Of a stretch of DNA of 64,000 nt, positions 1 to 9,200 are shown piece after piece; position 1 is the first letter of the stretch; every line of letters starts with the position of its first letter. The DNA is from Martinezella calliandrae (GTDB taxonomy: Bacteria > Pseudomonadota > Alphaproteobacteria > Rhizobiales > Rhizobiaceae), in contig NZ_JARFYN010000012.1 in NCBI RefSeq assembly GCF_030272695.1, forward strand, positions 79,224 through 143,223, given 5' to 3'. The notes under the pieces were generated by a model. It saw nothing but the letters and a program-made list of their open reading frames with translations, was not told the origin of the DNA and ran no database searches. Position numbers and translations under genes: made by a program.

Positions 1-1
1 G

Positions 2-1072
2 GGCTATCGCCATATTTCCGACGACGCCACACGCGAGGTCTTCGAAAAGCTCTGGGGCGTGAAGCTCGACAAGGAGCCCGGCCTGCGCATCCCGAACATG
101 CTGGATGCCGCCGTCGACGGCACTTTCAAGGGCCTTTACATCCAGGGCGAAGATATTCTGCAGTCCGATCCGGACACCAAGCATGTCGCGGCCGGTCTTG
201 CAGCCATGGAATGTGTCGTCGTCCACGATCTCTTCCTGAACGAGACAGCCAATTACGCGCACGTCTTCCTGCCGGGCTCGACCTTCCTGGAGAAGGACGG
301 GACCTTCACCAATGCCGAACGACGCATCAACCGCGTGCGCAAGGTGATGAGCCCGCGCAATGGCTATGCAGACTGGGAAGTTACGCAGAAGATGGCACAG
401 GCGATGGGTCTTGGCTGGAACTACACGCATCCGTCCGAGATCATGGATGAGATTGCCGCAACGACGCCGACCTTCGCGCTGGTCTCCTACGATTATCTGG
501 ACAAGATGGGCTCCGTGCAGTGGCCCTGCAACGAGAAGACGCCACTTGGCTCGCCGATCATGCATGTCGATGGTTTCGTGCGCGGCAAGGGCAAGTTCAT
601 CCGCACCGAATATGTCGCGACCGATGAACGCACCGGCCCGCGCTTTCCGTTGCTGCTTACCACCGGGCGTATCCTCAGCCAGTACAATGTCGGTGCGCAG
701 ACACGTCGCACGGAAAATGTCGTCTGGCATGCCGAGGACCGGCTGGAGATCCATCCGCACGATGCCGAACAGCGCGGCATCCGCGATGGAGATTGGATCA
801 AGCTCGCCAGCCGCTCGGGCGATACGACGCTGCGAGCACTGATCACCGACCGAGTTGCCCCCGGCGTCGTCTACACGACCTTCCATCACCCCGACACGCA
901 AGCGAATGTCATTACAACAGACTATTCCGACTGGGCAACCAACTGTCCGGAATACAAGGTAACGGCGGTGCAGGTCTCGCCGTCCAACGGCCCGTCGCAA
1001 TGGCAGATCGACTATGACGAACAGTCACGGCAGTCTCGGCGGATTGCCGGGAAAATGGAGGCTGCGGAGTGA
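2..1072 (+). CDS. fdsA: formate dehydrogenase alpha (molybdopterin) subunit, C-terminal part
   Basis: This is the C-terminal 356 residues of the catalytic subunit of an NAD-dependent, soluble formate dehydrogenase (formate to CO2). The frame is open to the left window edge, so the start lies outside. The visible part holds the end of the molybdopterin oxidoreductase domain (the stretch with VVHDLFLNETANYAHVFLPG) and the C-terminal molybdopterin-dinucleotide-binding barrel (PLLLTTGRILSQYN, then HPHDAEQRGIRDGDW and VYTTFHHP). The N-terminal Fe-S clusters and the active-site Cys/Sec are not in view. fdhD and fdsD follow on the same strand, which is the usual order of the fdsGBA-fdhD-fdsD operon. 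The GTG at position 59 is internal and not a start. Confidence 0.93.
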   Translation, partial: GYRHISDDATREVFEKLWGVKLDKEPGLRIPNMLDAAVDGTFKGLYIQGEDILQSDPDTKHVAAGLAAMECVVVHDLFLNETANYAHVFLPGSTFLEKDGTFTNAERRINRVRKVMSPRNGYADWEVTQKMAQAMGLGWNYTHPSEIMDEIAATTPTFALVSYDYLDKMGSVQWPCNEKTPLGSPIMHVDGFVRGKGKFIRTEYVATDERTGPRFPLLLTTGRILSQYNVGAQTRRTENVVWHAEDRLEIHPHDAEQRGIRDGDWIKLASRSGDTTLRALITDRVAPGVVYTTFHHPDTQANVITTDYSDWATNCPEYKVTAVQVSPSNGPSQWQIDYDEQSRQSRRIAGKMEAAE

Positions 1073-1089
1073 GGTTGAGCGCGGGGAAA

Positions 1090-1285
1090 GACACCCCCTC
1101 CTATCGCTTTCGCGACATCTCCCCCACATGGGGGGAGATCGTTAACCTGTGGCGCTCTCCTCGCAACATAGTGAACATTATCCTCGCAGAAACGTTGTCT
1201 TTGGGTGTTATAGCGCGCAGCGAATTTCTTAGACCGATCGCCCCCCTTGTGGGGGAGATGTCACGGAGTGACAAAGGGGGGTATA
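1090..1285. repeat. 196-bp intergenic inverted-repeat element (rhizobial palindromic repeat)
   Basis: Two 27-bp arms at 1114-1140 and 1236-1262 are near-perfect reverse complements. Each is itself centred on a C-run/G-run hairpin. The homology continues weakly outward to about 1090 and 1285. The element fills most of the 274-bp gap between fdsA and fdhD and contains no credible coding frame. Clustered CCCCC/GGGGG palindromes of this kind are common between genes in Rhizobiaceae. Assignment to a named family such as RIME was not possible from memory. No target-site duplication is evident. Confidence 0.6.
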
Positions 1286-1346
1286 CACGCTCCACCAACG
1301 CCAAAGTCTATGGCGCTGCACAAAAAATTGCCGGTATCGCAGCCAT

Positions 1347-2174
1347 ATGACCCATTTCAAACCTACCATCACCGTCTCCGAAACTGCCCGCCGCAACGGC
1401 ATTGTCCACTCCGGGTCGCGCATCGTGCCGGAAGAGGTACCGATCGCTTTTTCCTATGGCGGCACGTCCCATGCAGTCATGATGGGAACGCCTGCCGACA
1501 TTGAAGATTTTGCGGTTGGATTCAGTCTGAGCGAGGGCATCATCACCAATATCGATCAGATCGCGGCGATCGAGCCTGTCGAGGGTGAGCAGGGGATCGA
1601 CGTGCAGATCGCCTTGATCGATGACGCGGCTGGTGCGTTGCGTGTCCGGCGGCGGCATATGGCCGGGCCTGTCGGCTGCGGCCTCTGCGGCATCGAATCG
1701 ATCGAGCAGGCGGTGCGCAAGGTGCCTGATGTTTCGGGCGTTTCGCTAAAGGTTGCGCACGAGGACATCGTCAAAGCCGTGGCTCTGTTGACCGATGCCC
1801 AGCTGTTGAACCGCGAAACGCGGGCCGTGCATGGCGCGGGCTTCTATGTTTCAGGCAAGGGTCTGCTTTGCGTGCGCGAGGATGTCGGGCGACACAATGC
1901 GCTGGACAAGCTCTGCGGTGCCGTCATCCGTTCCGGTCACGAAGGCGCGGAGGGCGTGGTAGCCGTCACCAGCCGGTTGTCTGTCGAGATGGTGCAGAAG
2001 GCGGCGATGTTGGGCAGCTCCGTCCTCATCGCCATTTCCGCGCCGACGGCACTCGCCATCCGCACGGCCGAGGAAGCGGGCATGACGCTGGTAGCGCTGG
2101 TGCGCGGCGACGATTTCGAGATTTTCACCCATCCGCAGCGCATTACTCCAGGGAGCATCGCCGATGTCGCCTGA
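1347..2174 (+). CDS. fdhD: formate dehydrogenase accessory sulfurtransferase FdhD
   Basis: FdhD (275 aa) delivers sulfur from a cysteine desulfurase to the Mo-bis-MGD cofactor of formate dehydrogenase and is needed for enzyme activity. The conserved CxxC pair is in VGCGLCGIES (Cys111, Cys114). The family blocks GRHNALDKLCG and SRLSVEMVQKAA are present, and the length is normal for the family. The gene sits directly after fdsA, separated by the repeat element, and its 3' end overlaps fdsD. The ATG at 1347 lies 7 residues before the first conserved block; no strong Shine-Dalgarno is seen, so a slightly different start is possible. Confidence 0.93.
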   Translation: MTHFKPTITVSETARRNGIVHSGSRIVPEEVPIAFSYGGTSHAVMMGTPADIEDFAVGFSLSEGIITNIDQIAAIEPVEGEQGIDVQIALIDDAAGALRVRRRHMAGPVGCGLCGIESIEQAVRKVPDVSGVSLKVAHEDIVKAVALLTDAQLLNRETRAVHGAGFYVSGKGLLCVREDVGRHNALDKLCGAVIRSGHEGAEGVVAVTSRLSVEMVQKAAMLGSSVLIAISAPTALAIRTAEEAGMTLVALVRGDDFEIFTHPQRITPGSIADVA

Positions 2175-2421
2175 CGACACATCTCACGGCAAGACCGCGA
2201 CCAAGCTCGTCTATATGGCGAACCAGATCGCCACCTTTTTTAAGACGCAGCCGGCCAGTGAAGCGGTGCAGGGGGTCGCGACGCATATCAATAAATTCTG
2301 GGAGCCGCGTATGCGGCGGCAGTTTTTCGAAATCATTGATAATGGAAACAGTGGATTGGATCCCCTGGTGCTTGAGGCAGTCCCGTTGATCCATAGGCCC
2401 GAGCCGGTCAGGCAGGACTGA
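2164..2421 (+). CDS. fdsD: formate dehydrogenase delta subunit
   Basis: A protein of 85 aa matching the small NAD-dependent formate dehydrogenase delta subunit. It carries the family's LVYMANQIATFF block at residues 15-26 and the HINKFWEPRMRRQF block at 42-55. It overlaps the end of fdhD by 11 bp, which indicates translational coupling in the fds operon. The delta subunit is thought to help assemble or stabilise the cytosolic Mo/FeS enzyme and has no catalytic motif. The start is the ATG inside the fdhD 3' end. Confidence 0.9.
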   Translation: MSPDDTSHGKTATKLVYMANQIATFFKTQPASEAVQGVATHINKFWEPRMRRQFFEIIDNGNSGLDPLVLEAVPLIHRPEPVRQD

Positions 2422-2481
2422 TCCGGCTTATTGTCGGCTATTTACAATGAGACAATGGACAGTTGGAATCTGTCCACGACT

Positions 2482-2501
2482 GCTATTCAAGATAGAATAG
2501 C
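2482..2501. terminator. inverted repeat downstream of fdsD
   Basis: A perfect 7-bp inverted repeat GCTATTC/GAATAGC with a 6-nt loop lies 60 bp after fdsD. It has no clear U-run, so it may be a weak terminator or a protein site. A looser hairpin at about 2598-2620, followed on the minus strand by TTTT, could end cheW. The 235-bp gap holds no gene that I recognise. Confidence 0.3.
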
Positions 2502-2656
2502 TGGAAGCTCCGTTCCGAAATTCAATCATTAATTGTCCTTGACGGCCGCGACGACAGCCGTCGGCTCCATTCATGGCATGCCGCTTGCATGACTAAAACC
2601 GCCTGGAAAACCGGGCTGCTGTTTTACTCATGGAGAGTGGAATGAAAAACAGGCGC

Positions 2657-3133
2657 TTAAGCGGCGAGTTCTTCCGCTTCGTTTTCCTTGAACATCTTGG
2701 CGAGGTTCAGGAAGCAGATCATGCCGCTTTCGGTGGCAATGATGCCTTCGCAATAGGCGCGATCGAAGGAGGCGGTGACTTCGGGGACTGGCTGCACCTG
2801 GCTCGAGGAAATCGTCAGGATGTCGGAGACGCGATCGACCAGCATCCCGATGACCATGTTATGCACTTCGGCGACGACGATGGCGCTGCGTTCATTGGCG
2901 ACCGTGCTCTTCATGCCAAGCTTGTAGGCGAGATCGATGATTGGGATGACTGAGCCGCGCAGATTCATGACGCCGATGACATCGGCGGGCGCATGCGGGA
3001 TCGGCGTGGACGGCGCCCAGCCGCGGATTTCGCGGATCGTGGTGGTCTTGACGCAGAACTCCTGATCATGAAGCCGGAAGGCAATGATCTCCAAAGTGTC
3101 ACCGCTGAAGCTGGTGGAATTGATCGTGGCCAT
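2657..3133 (-). CDS. cheW: chemotaxis coupling protein CheW
   Basis: CheW is a cytoplasmic adaptor linking chemoreceptors to the kinase CheA. The 158-aa product shows the whole CheW fold: IIAFRLHDQEFCV near the N-terminus, IREIRGW, the NLRGSVIPIIDLAYKLG block, then IGMLVDRVSDILTI and a C-terminal FLNL strand. The frame is open further upstream, but the ATG at 3133 is chosen because GGGAAG lies at suitable spacing just ahead and the family begins close to this point. The gene stands alone, with no cheA, receptor or flagellar gene beside it, so it is an orphan coupling protein here. Confidence 0.92.
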   Translation of the reverse strand: MATINSTSFSGDTLEIIAFRLHDQEFCVKTTTIREIRGWAPSTPIPHAPADVIGVMNLRGSVIPIIDLAYKLGMKSTVANERSAIVVAEVHNMVIGMLVDRVSDILTISSSQVQPVPEVTASFDRAYCEGIIATESGMICFLNLAKMFKENEAEELAA

Positions 3134-3262
3134 GAACATTCTTCCCATTGTGGCGTGGCGCCAAAACTGGCGCGCTGTCATGACGATAGCGCAAGAATGT
3201 TGCTCAAACCTAAACCCGTGGAAGGGATTCCGACAGGATATGGCCACTTCCAGGGTTCTGGC

Positions 3263-4471
3263 CTATTTGGCCAGAACCTTGTCGATCTGTTCCAACGCCC
3301 AGTCGACCTGATTGTGGGTAATGACGAGCGGCGGCGCGAGGCGGATGGTGTTGTCGTGCGTATCCTTTGCAAGCAGGCCGAGATCCTTGAGCTGAGAACA
3401 ATATTGCCGCGCACCGCCGGCTTCCGGCACCAGCTCGACAGCCATCATCAGGCCGCGGCCGCGAACCTCCTTGATGATATTCGAGCGGATCGAGCGCAGG
3501 CCTTGGAGGAAATAGTCGCCCATGACGGCGGCGTTCTCGATCATGCCTTCCTCGGTCAAGACGCGCAGCGCGGCGCGAGCGACGGCGCAGGCAAGCGGAT
3601 TGCCGCCAAACGTGGAGCCATGCTGGCCGGGCTTCAAGACACCAAGCACTTCGGAATTGGAGAGCACGGCGGAGACGGGATAGAAGCCGCCCGACAGGGC
3701 CTTGCCGATCAGCGTCACGTCGGCCTCGATGCCCTCATGTTCTTCGGCGAGCAGCTTGCCGGTGCGGCCGAGGCCGGTCTGGATCTCATCGAGGATGAGA
3801 GTGACGTTGTTGGCTGTGCACAGCTCGCGTACACGGGTGAAATAGCCGGGAGCGGGGATGATGACGCCGGCCTCGCCCTGGATCGGCTCAATCAGCGCGG
3901 CAACGGTATTTCCGTTGATTGCGGCGGCAAGTGCATCGGCATCGCCGAAGGAGACAATGCGGAAACCCGGCGTATAGGGGCCGAAGCCGGTGCGGGCATC
4001 CGGATCGGTGGAGAAGCTGATGATGCTGAGCGTCCGGCCATGGAAATTGTTGGAGCAGACGATGATCTCCGCCCGGTTTTCGGGGACCCCCTTTACCTCA
4101 TAGCCCCATTTGCGCACGGCTTTGATCGCCGTTTCGACGGCCTCGGCGCCGGAGTTCATCGGCAAGATCTTGTGCGAACCGGTCAGCGCCGCCAGCTCCT
4201 CGTAAAGATAGGCGAGCTGATCATTGCGGAAAGCGCGTGAGGTCAGCGTTAGCTTGCCGGCCTGCTCGATCGTCGCTTCGCGGATCTTCGGGTGGCAATG
4301 GCCCTGGTTGACCGCCGAATAGGCTGACAGGCAATCAAGGTAGCGCTTGCCGTCGGTGTCCCAGACATAGACGCCTTCGCCACGGGTCAGCACAACATCG
4401 AGCGGTTTATAGTTGTGGGCGCCGAGGCGCTGTTCGGTCGCAATCAGATCGTTTGGTTCGCTCATCATCAT
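3263..4471 (-). CDS. rocD: ornithine aminotransferase
   Basis: A PLP-dependent class III aminotransferase (402 aa) converting ornithine and 2-oxoglutarate to glutamate-5-semialdehyde and glutamate. The ornithine aminotransferase signature is clear: [18 protein letters not shown] near the N-terminus, [11 protein letters not shown] for phosphate binding, [14 protein letters not shown] with Asp228, and the Schiff-base lysine in LIGKALSGG (Lys257). It lies 12 bp downstream of arginase on the same strand, so the pair degrades arginine to glutamate semialdehyde. Three consecutive ATGs open the frame. A GGGGG run 3-9 nt upstream makes the second or third more likely (4468 or 4465). Confidence 0.94.
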   Translation of the reverse strand: MMMSEPNDLIATEQRLGAHNYKPLDVVLTRGEGVYVWDTDGKRYLDCLSAYSAVNQGHCHPKIREATIEQAGKLTLTSRAFRNDQLAYLYEELAALTGSHKILPMNSGAEAVETAIKAVRKWGYEVKGVPENRAEIIVCSNNFHGRTLSIISFSTDPDARTGFGPYTPGFRIVSFGDADALAAAINGNTVAALIEPIQGEAGVIIPAPGYFTRVRELCTANNVTLILDEIQTGLGRTGKLLAEEHEGIEADVTLIGKALSGGFYPVSAVLSNSEVLGVLKPGQHGSTFGGNPLACAVARAALRVLTEEGMIENAAVMGDYFLQGLRSIRSNIIKEVRGRGLMMAVELVPEAGGARQYCSQLKDLGLLAKDTHDNTIRLAPPLVITHNQVDWALEQIDKVLAK

Positions 4472-4483
4472 TTACCCCCAGAA

Positions 4484-5434
4484 CTATGCCGCCCTTGTCG
4501 GGCGATCGAAAATGCGCCGTCCGAACAGGCTCGCCGCCATCTCCACCAGAACGCGGGCGCTCTTGCCGCGGTCATCGAGGAATGGATTGAGCTCAACCAA
4601 ATCGAGCGACGAAACGAGGCCGCTGTCGGACAACATTTCCATGATGAGATGCGCTTCGCGGAAGGTCGCGCCACCCGGTACGGTCGTTCCGACACCCGGC
4701 GCGATGTCCGGATCGAGAAAATCGACATCGAAGCTGACGTGCAGCAGGCCGTTTTCGGCGCTGATCATGTCGAGCACTTGGCGCATGATTGCAGCCACGC
4801 CCTGTTCGTCGAGGGAGCGCATATCGAAGACGTTGACGCCGTGCTCGCGGATTTCTTGGCGTTCGTGCGGATCGACGGAGCGGATGCCGACCTGGAAAAC
4901 CTTCTTCGGATCGACCAGCGGCCGGTCGGCCGGCAGGATGTCCGCAATCTCCGCTTCGCCGCAGAAGAAGGCGACGGGCATCCCATGAATATTGCCCGAC
5001 GGCGATGTAGTCGGGGAATTGAAGTCCGAATGCGCATCCAGCCAGAGCACGAATAGCGGTCGGCCGACCTCAGCCGCATAGCGCGCCATGCCGGAAACGC
5101 TGCCCATGGAGAGGCTGTGATCGCCGCCGAGGATCAGCGGGAAGCCGCCTGAGGAGGCGACTTCGTAGACCTTGGCCTCGAGAGCACGGGTGAACGCACC
5201 GACGATTTTTAGATTATGCGCCTTCGGAAGGTCCGGCAAATCCGCCGCGGGGGCCGGATGCAGGTCACCGCTGTCCGTGACACGGTGGTCGAGCTCGGTC
5301 AGCATCGTCTCGATGCCAGCAATGCGCAGTGCCGTCGGGCCCATGCCCGCGCCCCGGCGGCCGGAGCCTTCTTCAAGCGGTACGCCGATCAGCGTAATGG
5401 ATGTGGATTCTACGTTCATCAGCGGCGCCCCCAT
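4484..5434 (-). CDS. arcA: arginase
   Basis: A Mn-dependent ureohydrolase of 316 aa that hydrolyses arginine to ornithine and urea. The metal-binding motifs are in place: GGDHS, DAHSDFN and SFDVDFLDP, plus the GVPLEEGSGRRGAGMGP N-terminal block typical of arginases rather than agmatinases. It is the first gene of an apparent operon with rocD. The start is uncertain: the ATG at 5434 or the in-frame ATG at 5419. The divergent Lrp/AsnC-type regulator at 5606 probably controls it, by analogy with arginine catabolic loci of Agrobacterium. The symbol follows Agrobacterium usage; rocF or argI is also used. Confidence 0.93.
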   Translation of the reverse strand: MGAPLMNVESTSITLIGVPLEEGSGRRGAGMGPTALRIAGIETMLTELDHRVTDSGDLHPAPAADLPDLPKAHNLKIVGAFTRALEAKVYEVASSGGFPLILGGDHSLSMGSVSGMARYAAEVGRPLFVLWLDAHSDFNSPTTSPSGNIHGMPVAFFCGEAEIADILPADRPLVDPKKVFQVGIRSVDPHERQEIREHGVNVFDMRSLDEQGVAAIMRQVLDMISAENGLLHVSFDVDFLDPDIAPGVGTTVPGGATFREAHLIMEMLSDSGLVSSLDLVELNPFLDDRGKSARVLVEMAASLFGRRIFDRPTRAA

Positions 5435-5545
5435 CAGTGCAATACCCTGAAAAATGCGAAACGATTTTCGGAAAGACTCAAGATATAAATCGGCTGTTGA
5501 TCTCGATTATCGGCCGCGGAGATGACAGCAAAAAGATGGAAAATT

Positions 5546-5558
5546 GTCGAAAATCGAC
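5546..5558. promoter_or_regulatory. short inverted repeat between arginase and its divergent regulator
   Basis: GTCGA-AAA-TCGAC is a perfect 5-bp inverted repeat in the 171-bp divergent intergenic region. It could be an operator half of a Lrp-type binding array or a promoter element of the arginase operon. It is short, so chance is possible. Confidence 0.3.
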
Positions 5559-5585
5559 TAGTCTCCTACAGATTGATTAGTGCCA

Positions 5586-5602
5586 TTTATCAGAATGATA
5601 AA
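5586..5602. promoter_or_regulatory. operator-like palindrome in front of the Lrp/AsnC regulator
   Basis: TTTATCA-GAA-TGATAAA is a perfect 7-bp inverted repeat with a 3-bp centre. It ends 3 bp before the ATG of the regulator at 5606. It covers the place where a ribosome-binding site should be, and no other Shine-Dalgarno is visible. AT-rich 15-17 bp dyads are the normal binding sites of Lrp/AsnC proteins, so autoregulation at this site is a reasonable inference. Confidence 0.5.
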
Positions 5603-5605
5603 CCC

Positions 5606-6034
5606 ATGGACGATCTCGACCGTGACCTCCTGAGCGCTCTGCGCCACAATGCCCGCACGTCCGTCTCGTCGCTTGCGGCAGCGACCGGCGCCTCACGCGC
5701 CACAGTGACCGCGCGCATCGAACGGCTGGTCGACAACGGTACTATCACCGCCTTCACTATCAGAACCGGCCATGAAGCCCGTTCTGCCGGCGTGCGCGCC
5801 ATCGTCATGATAGAGGTGCTCGGCAAGATGGCGGACAAGGTCGCCGAACAGCTTCGCGGTCTGCCTCAGGTAAGGGCTCTGCACAGCACCAACGGCAAAT
5901 GGGATTTCATCGCTGAGCTGGAAGACCGCGACCTTGCCTCCTTTGACGAAACGCTGCGCCGAATCCGGCTGATCAATGGCATCAATACGACTGAATCTAA
6001 TATTCTGCTGAAGACCAGCAAGATGGGATTTTAG
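5606..6034 (+). CDS. Lrp/AsnC family transcriptional regulator
   Basis: A 142-aa one-domain-pair regulator. Residues 1-60 form the AsnC-type winged helix-turn-helix (LDRDLLSALRHNARTS, then LAAATGASRATVTARIERL), and the C-terminal half is the RAM ligand-binding domain (AIVMIEVLG, then VRALHSTNGKWDFIAEL). The start at 5606 is chosen because Lrp proteins begin with this MDDLDRDLL-type sequence; the frame is open further upstream. It is divergent from arginase-rocD, and a role as the arginine- or ornithine-responsive regulator of that operon is inferred from position only. A perfect palindrome abuts the start codon. Confidence 0.9.
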   Translation: MDDLDRDLLSALRHNARTSVSSLAAATGASRATVTARIERLVDNGTITAFTIRTGHEARSAGVRAIVMIEVLGKMADKVAEQLRGLPQVRALHSTNGKWDFIAELEDRDLASFDETLRRIRLINGINTTESNILLKTSKMGF

Positions 6035-6057
6035 GTCTTTCTTTCCAAGGAAGCATC

Positions 6058-6183
6058 ACCGCCCTCGCCCTTCGAGGGGCAGAGAGTGAGCACTGGTCTC
6101 TTGCATGCGCCCGAAACCCTGTCCACCTCAGCCTGAGGTGCTTTGGCGCTTGAGCAACAGCGAATGCTGCAGGGCATCAAAGC
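6058..6183. repeat. rhizobial dispersed palindromic repeat
   Basis: The 195-bp gap between the Lrp gene and tamB holds several hairpins: CCCTCG/CGAGGG near 6063-6079, a perfect CACCTCA-GCC-TGAGGTG at 6124-6140, and GCTTTG/CAAAGC at 6140-6145 and 6178-6183. The 25 bp at 6058-6082 match 62688-62712 at 22 positions, and related sequence occurs at 26528-26585. These are dispersed intergenic repeats and may also act as the convergent terminator here. Confidence 0.5.
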
Positions 6184-6229
6184 GCGAGGTTAGCGGCATA
6201 CTGCCTTGGGCGGAAGTCGTGTGATCTCC

Positions 6230-9200
6230 TCAATACTCATGCTCGTAGACGATGCCGGCTTCGCCCGCGCCGTTCGAACCGGCCGCTCCCCTGAGCTTGA
6301 CGCCGCTTCCGACGTCGAAATTGATGATCGCCTTGGTGTTGTTGGCGGCGCCCTGCTGCAGCTCGATATAGGTGCGCTTGTTCAGATATTTTCCTGCGCC
6401 CACCTGCGCCTGGCCCCGTGCGTCCGTCGTGATGTCGAGATCGTCGACGCCGAGATGGCTGCGTAGGCCCTCGAACAACGAGGTGGAGCGGCCGCCGGCG
6501 AGCTGGCTAGCGGCATCGGCGAGCTGGGCAATCTGGAGGGCCGAGAGCCTCGACATCGATTGTCCAAAGATCAGTTGCGCCAGCACCTCGTCCTGTGGCA
6601 GGGCAGGGGAAGAGGAGAAAATGATCCTTGGATCGGTGGCCAAACCGGTGACATGGACGGTGATGGTGGTGGAGCTCACGCTCGACGTGGCCTCCATGTC
6701 GAGGGCAGGCGTCAAGTCGCCACCGAAGGTGATCCTGCTGGTATTGGTGAAATCCAGGCGGCGGCTGAGGATAGTGAGGCGCCCGCGCCTCATGGTGAAA
6801 CCGCCAGAGACGATAGGATCGGCCGCGGTGCCGCGGACGGTGATGCTGCCGCCGAGTTCCGCATCGATGCCGCGGCCACGAACGAAAATCTGCGAAGGTG
6901 CGTCGAGTTGCAGGTCAATGCCGAGGGTGGTGGATTTATTGCGTGGGCCTTGTGGCTGCCGGCCCTTGAACTGAGCAGTGACGGCTGCCGGCGCGTTCCT
7001 GTGTCTGATGTTGATCTGCGAAAGCGAGGCTGGAAGCTTTTCCGGCACTGTAATGGATGCCTTCGCGAGCTTCAGATTGCCCGTAAGTACCGGGGCGGTC
7101 AGAAGCGGTCCCCTGATGCCGAGCGTGCCGTTGATGGTTGCGGTCACCAGCGTGCCGTCGACATAGGTGGCGTTGTTGAACCTCAACTGGATATCGGCCG
7201 GAAAGCCGCTGTTCGGGGCGATGCCAATCGTGCCGCTTGCGGATATGCTGCCGCCGCTAGCGAGATTGCCGTTGAACCGCGAGATCACCGCCTGCCTGCC
7301 GTCAAGCGCGACGGTGATGGCGAGACCGTTGAGAGTGAGGTTGCGGCGGACATCGACGAGCCTCGCGCCATCGCTGGAGACCGAGCCTGTGACGATGGGC
7401 GCCGCCGTCGTGCCGGCGATCTGCAGATCGAGCCTTGCTGCGCCCGTCATGCTCAGGCCCTGGGCGGCAAGTTGTCCCGCCATCGCTTCGAAAGGCAGCG
7501 TGCCGGAAAACCTCAACCCCAAAGCCTTGCTACCGGCGACAGCAACCGTGCCACCGCCATTTAGCACCAGGCCGTTCTGGCCGGTCAAGTTGGTGTCGAT
7601 GGTGATGGTATTGTTGGCGAACTGGCCGTTCGCCCGGATGCCGAGAGGACCGAGGCCGGCCGATCTCGTCTGGCTGGTCGCCGCCCCCGACCAATTGGCC
7701 TGAAAGCCGACGACGGGTGAGGCGGGCCTGCCGGTCACCGTCACTCTGCCGGAGATCGTGCCTTCGGCGGCAAGCGTCGGTGCGAAGACGTTGGCGAGGC
7801 TGGCGGGCAGGTTGGCGATTTCAGCCGTGATGTTCAGCGCTTGTCCAGCGGTGCCGTTGACCGTCACCGAACCGCCGCCGGTCTGGATGATGAGGCCGTT
7901 CAACGATGCCGTGCCATCCTTAATGGTGATCTTGGTCGGTGAGGCCAGTTTAACCGGGATTGTGCGCGGCGCGCCGGCGAAATTGTCGAGGCTGACAACC
8001 GTCTGGCCACCACCGGTTTCGACATTGCCATTGGCCGTCAGCGGCGCATTGTCATAGTTGGATTTGAGATCGAAAACCGTGCGGCTGCCCTGCTGCGTGA
8101 AGGTCAGCGCGAGATCGGCAATACGATTGGCGCCCGAGGCGATGGCATCGGCGCGGATGCTGCCATTGGCGGAAAAGGCCTTGAGATCGTCGACGGTCAG
8201 CGCGATGGCAGGCTTGGTGATCGAAAGATCGTCGCGGCGGATGCCGCTGCCGTTGGCGTCGACCTTCAGGCCGATCTTGCCGTTGGCGCTGGCGAGATCG
8301 ACCGCGCCTTTGAGGTCCCCTTCAGCTTTCTGCCCGGCCAGGGCGGCGAGTAAGCTGAGGTCGGGAAGATCGAAGTTCAATGTGCCTGACGGTTCGAAAC
8401 TCGGCGATAAATCCAGCTTGCCCTGCAGCTTGTTGGGGCCGACTTCGACGGCAAGCGTCGGGATGCTGGTGCGGCCGTTCTGCGAGGCGGCGTTGGCAGT
8501 GATGCTGATCGGTTTGCCCTCGATGGCGCCATTTGCCTGTACGTTTGCCTGGGGCGCATTCGGATCGGCCGTCCCGGTCACGGCGATATCGAGCGTATCC
8601 AGCAGGCGGCCGGCAAGCTTGACATTGACGGCCTTAACCGTCGCTTCGAGATCGAGTGCCCTTAGCTGCCCCTTGGTCTTCAAAGCGATGTCAGCCTGTC
8701 CCTCCGCATTCGGCACAAGCTTGGAAAGATCGAGCAGTCTGCCGGTGATATTCGATGTCAGCGTCTGGCCATCGAGCGCGGCATTGCCGGCGATCTCGCC
8801 AATGTTGGATTTCACAGCCAGGTTGGAGAGGTTCATTTTCGTCGGCAAGGTGCCGGCGACCTGACCTTCAAGCGAGATCGTTCCCTCGAACTTGTCAGAC
8901 ACGCCGTCCGGCAGCACGGCGGGCAGCGCGAAGATCTTGAAATTGCCAGTCAGCGCCTTCGACGACAGCGTATATTTGCCGTTGATGGTGCCGCCGATGC
9001 TGGCGCTCTCCAGCGTCGTGTTGTTGAAGCCGATCATGTCGGGCGAAAGCTGAAGAGGCGCCGTCAGCGCGACCGGCGCACGGATCAGTCGGTTGAGATC
9101 GGGGCTGATGAAGGCGGTCTGGCCGATGACGAGGCGAAGCTGCAGCGGGCCGGACCCATTGGTCAGGTTGAAGGCGTCGCTCTTGGCGCTGAGATTTACC

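Noticed and set aside
2993..4240. 415-codon open frame on the plus strand
   Set aside because: Antisense shadow of ornithine aminotransferase and the end of cheW; no recognisable domain, GC-driven open frame.
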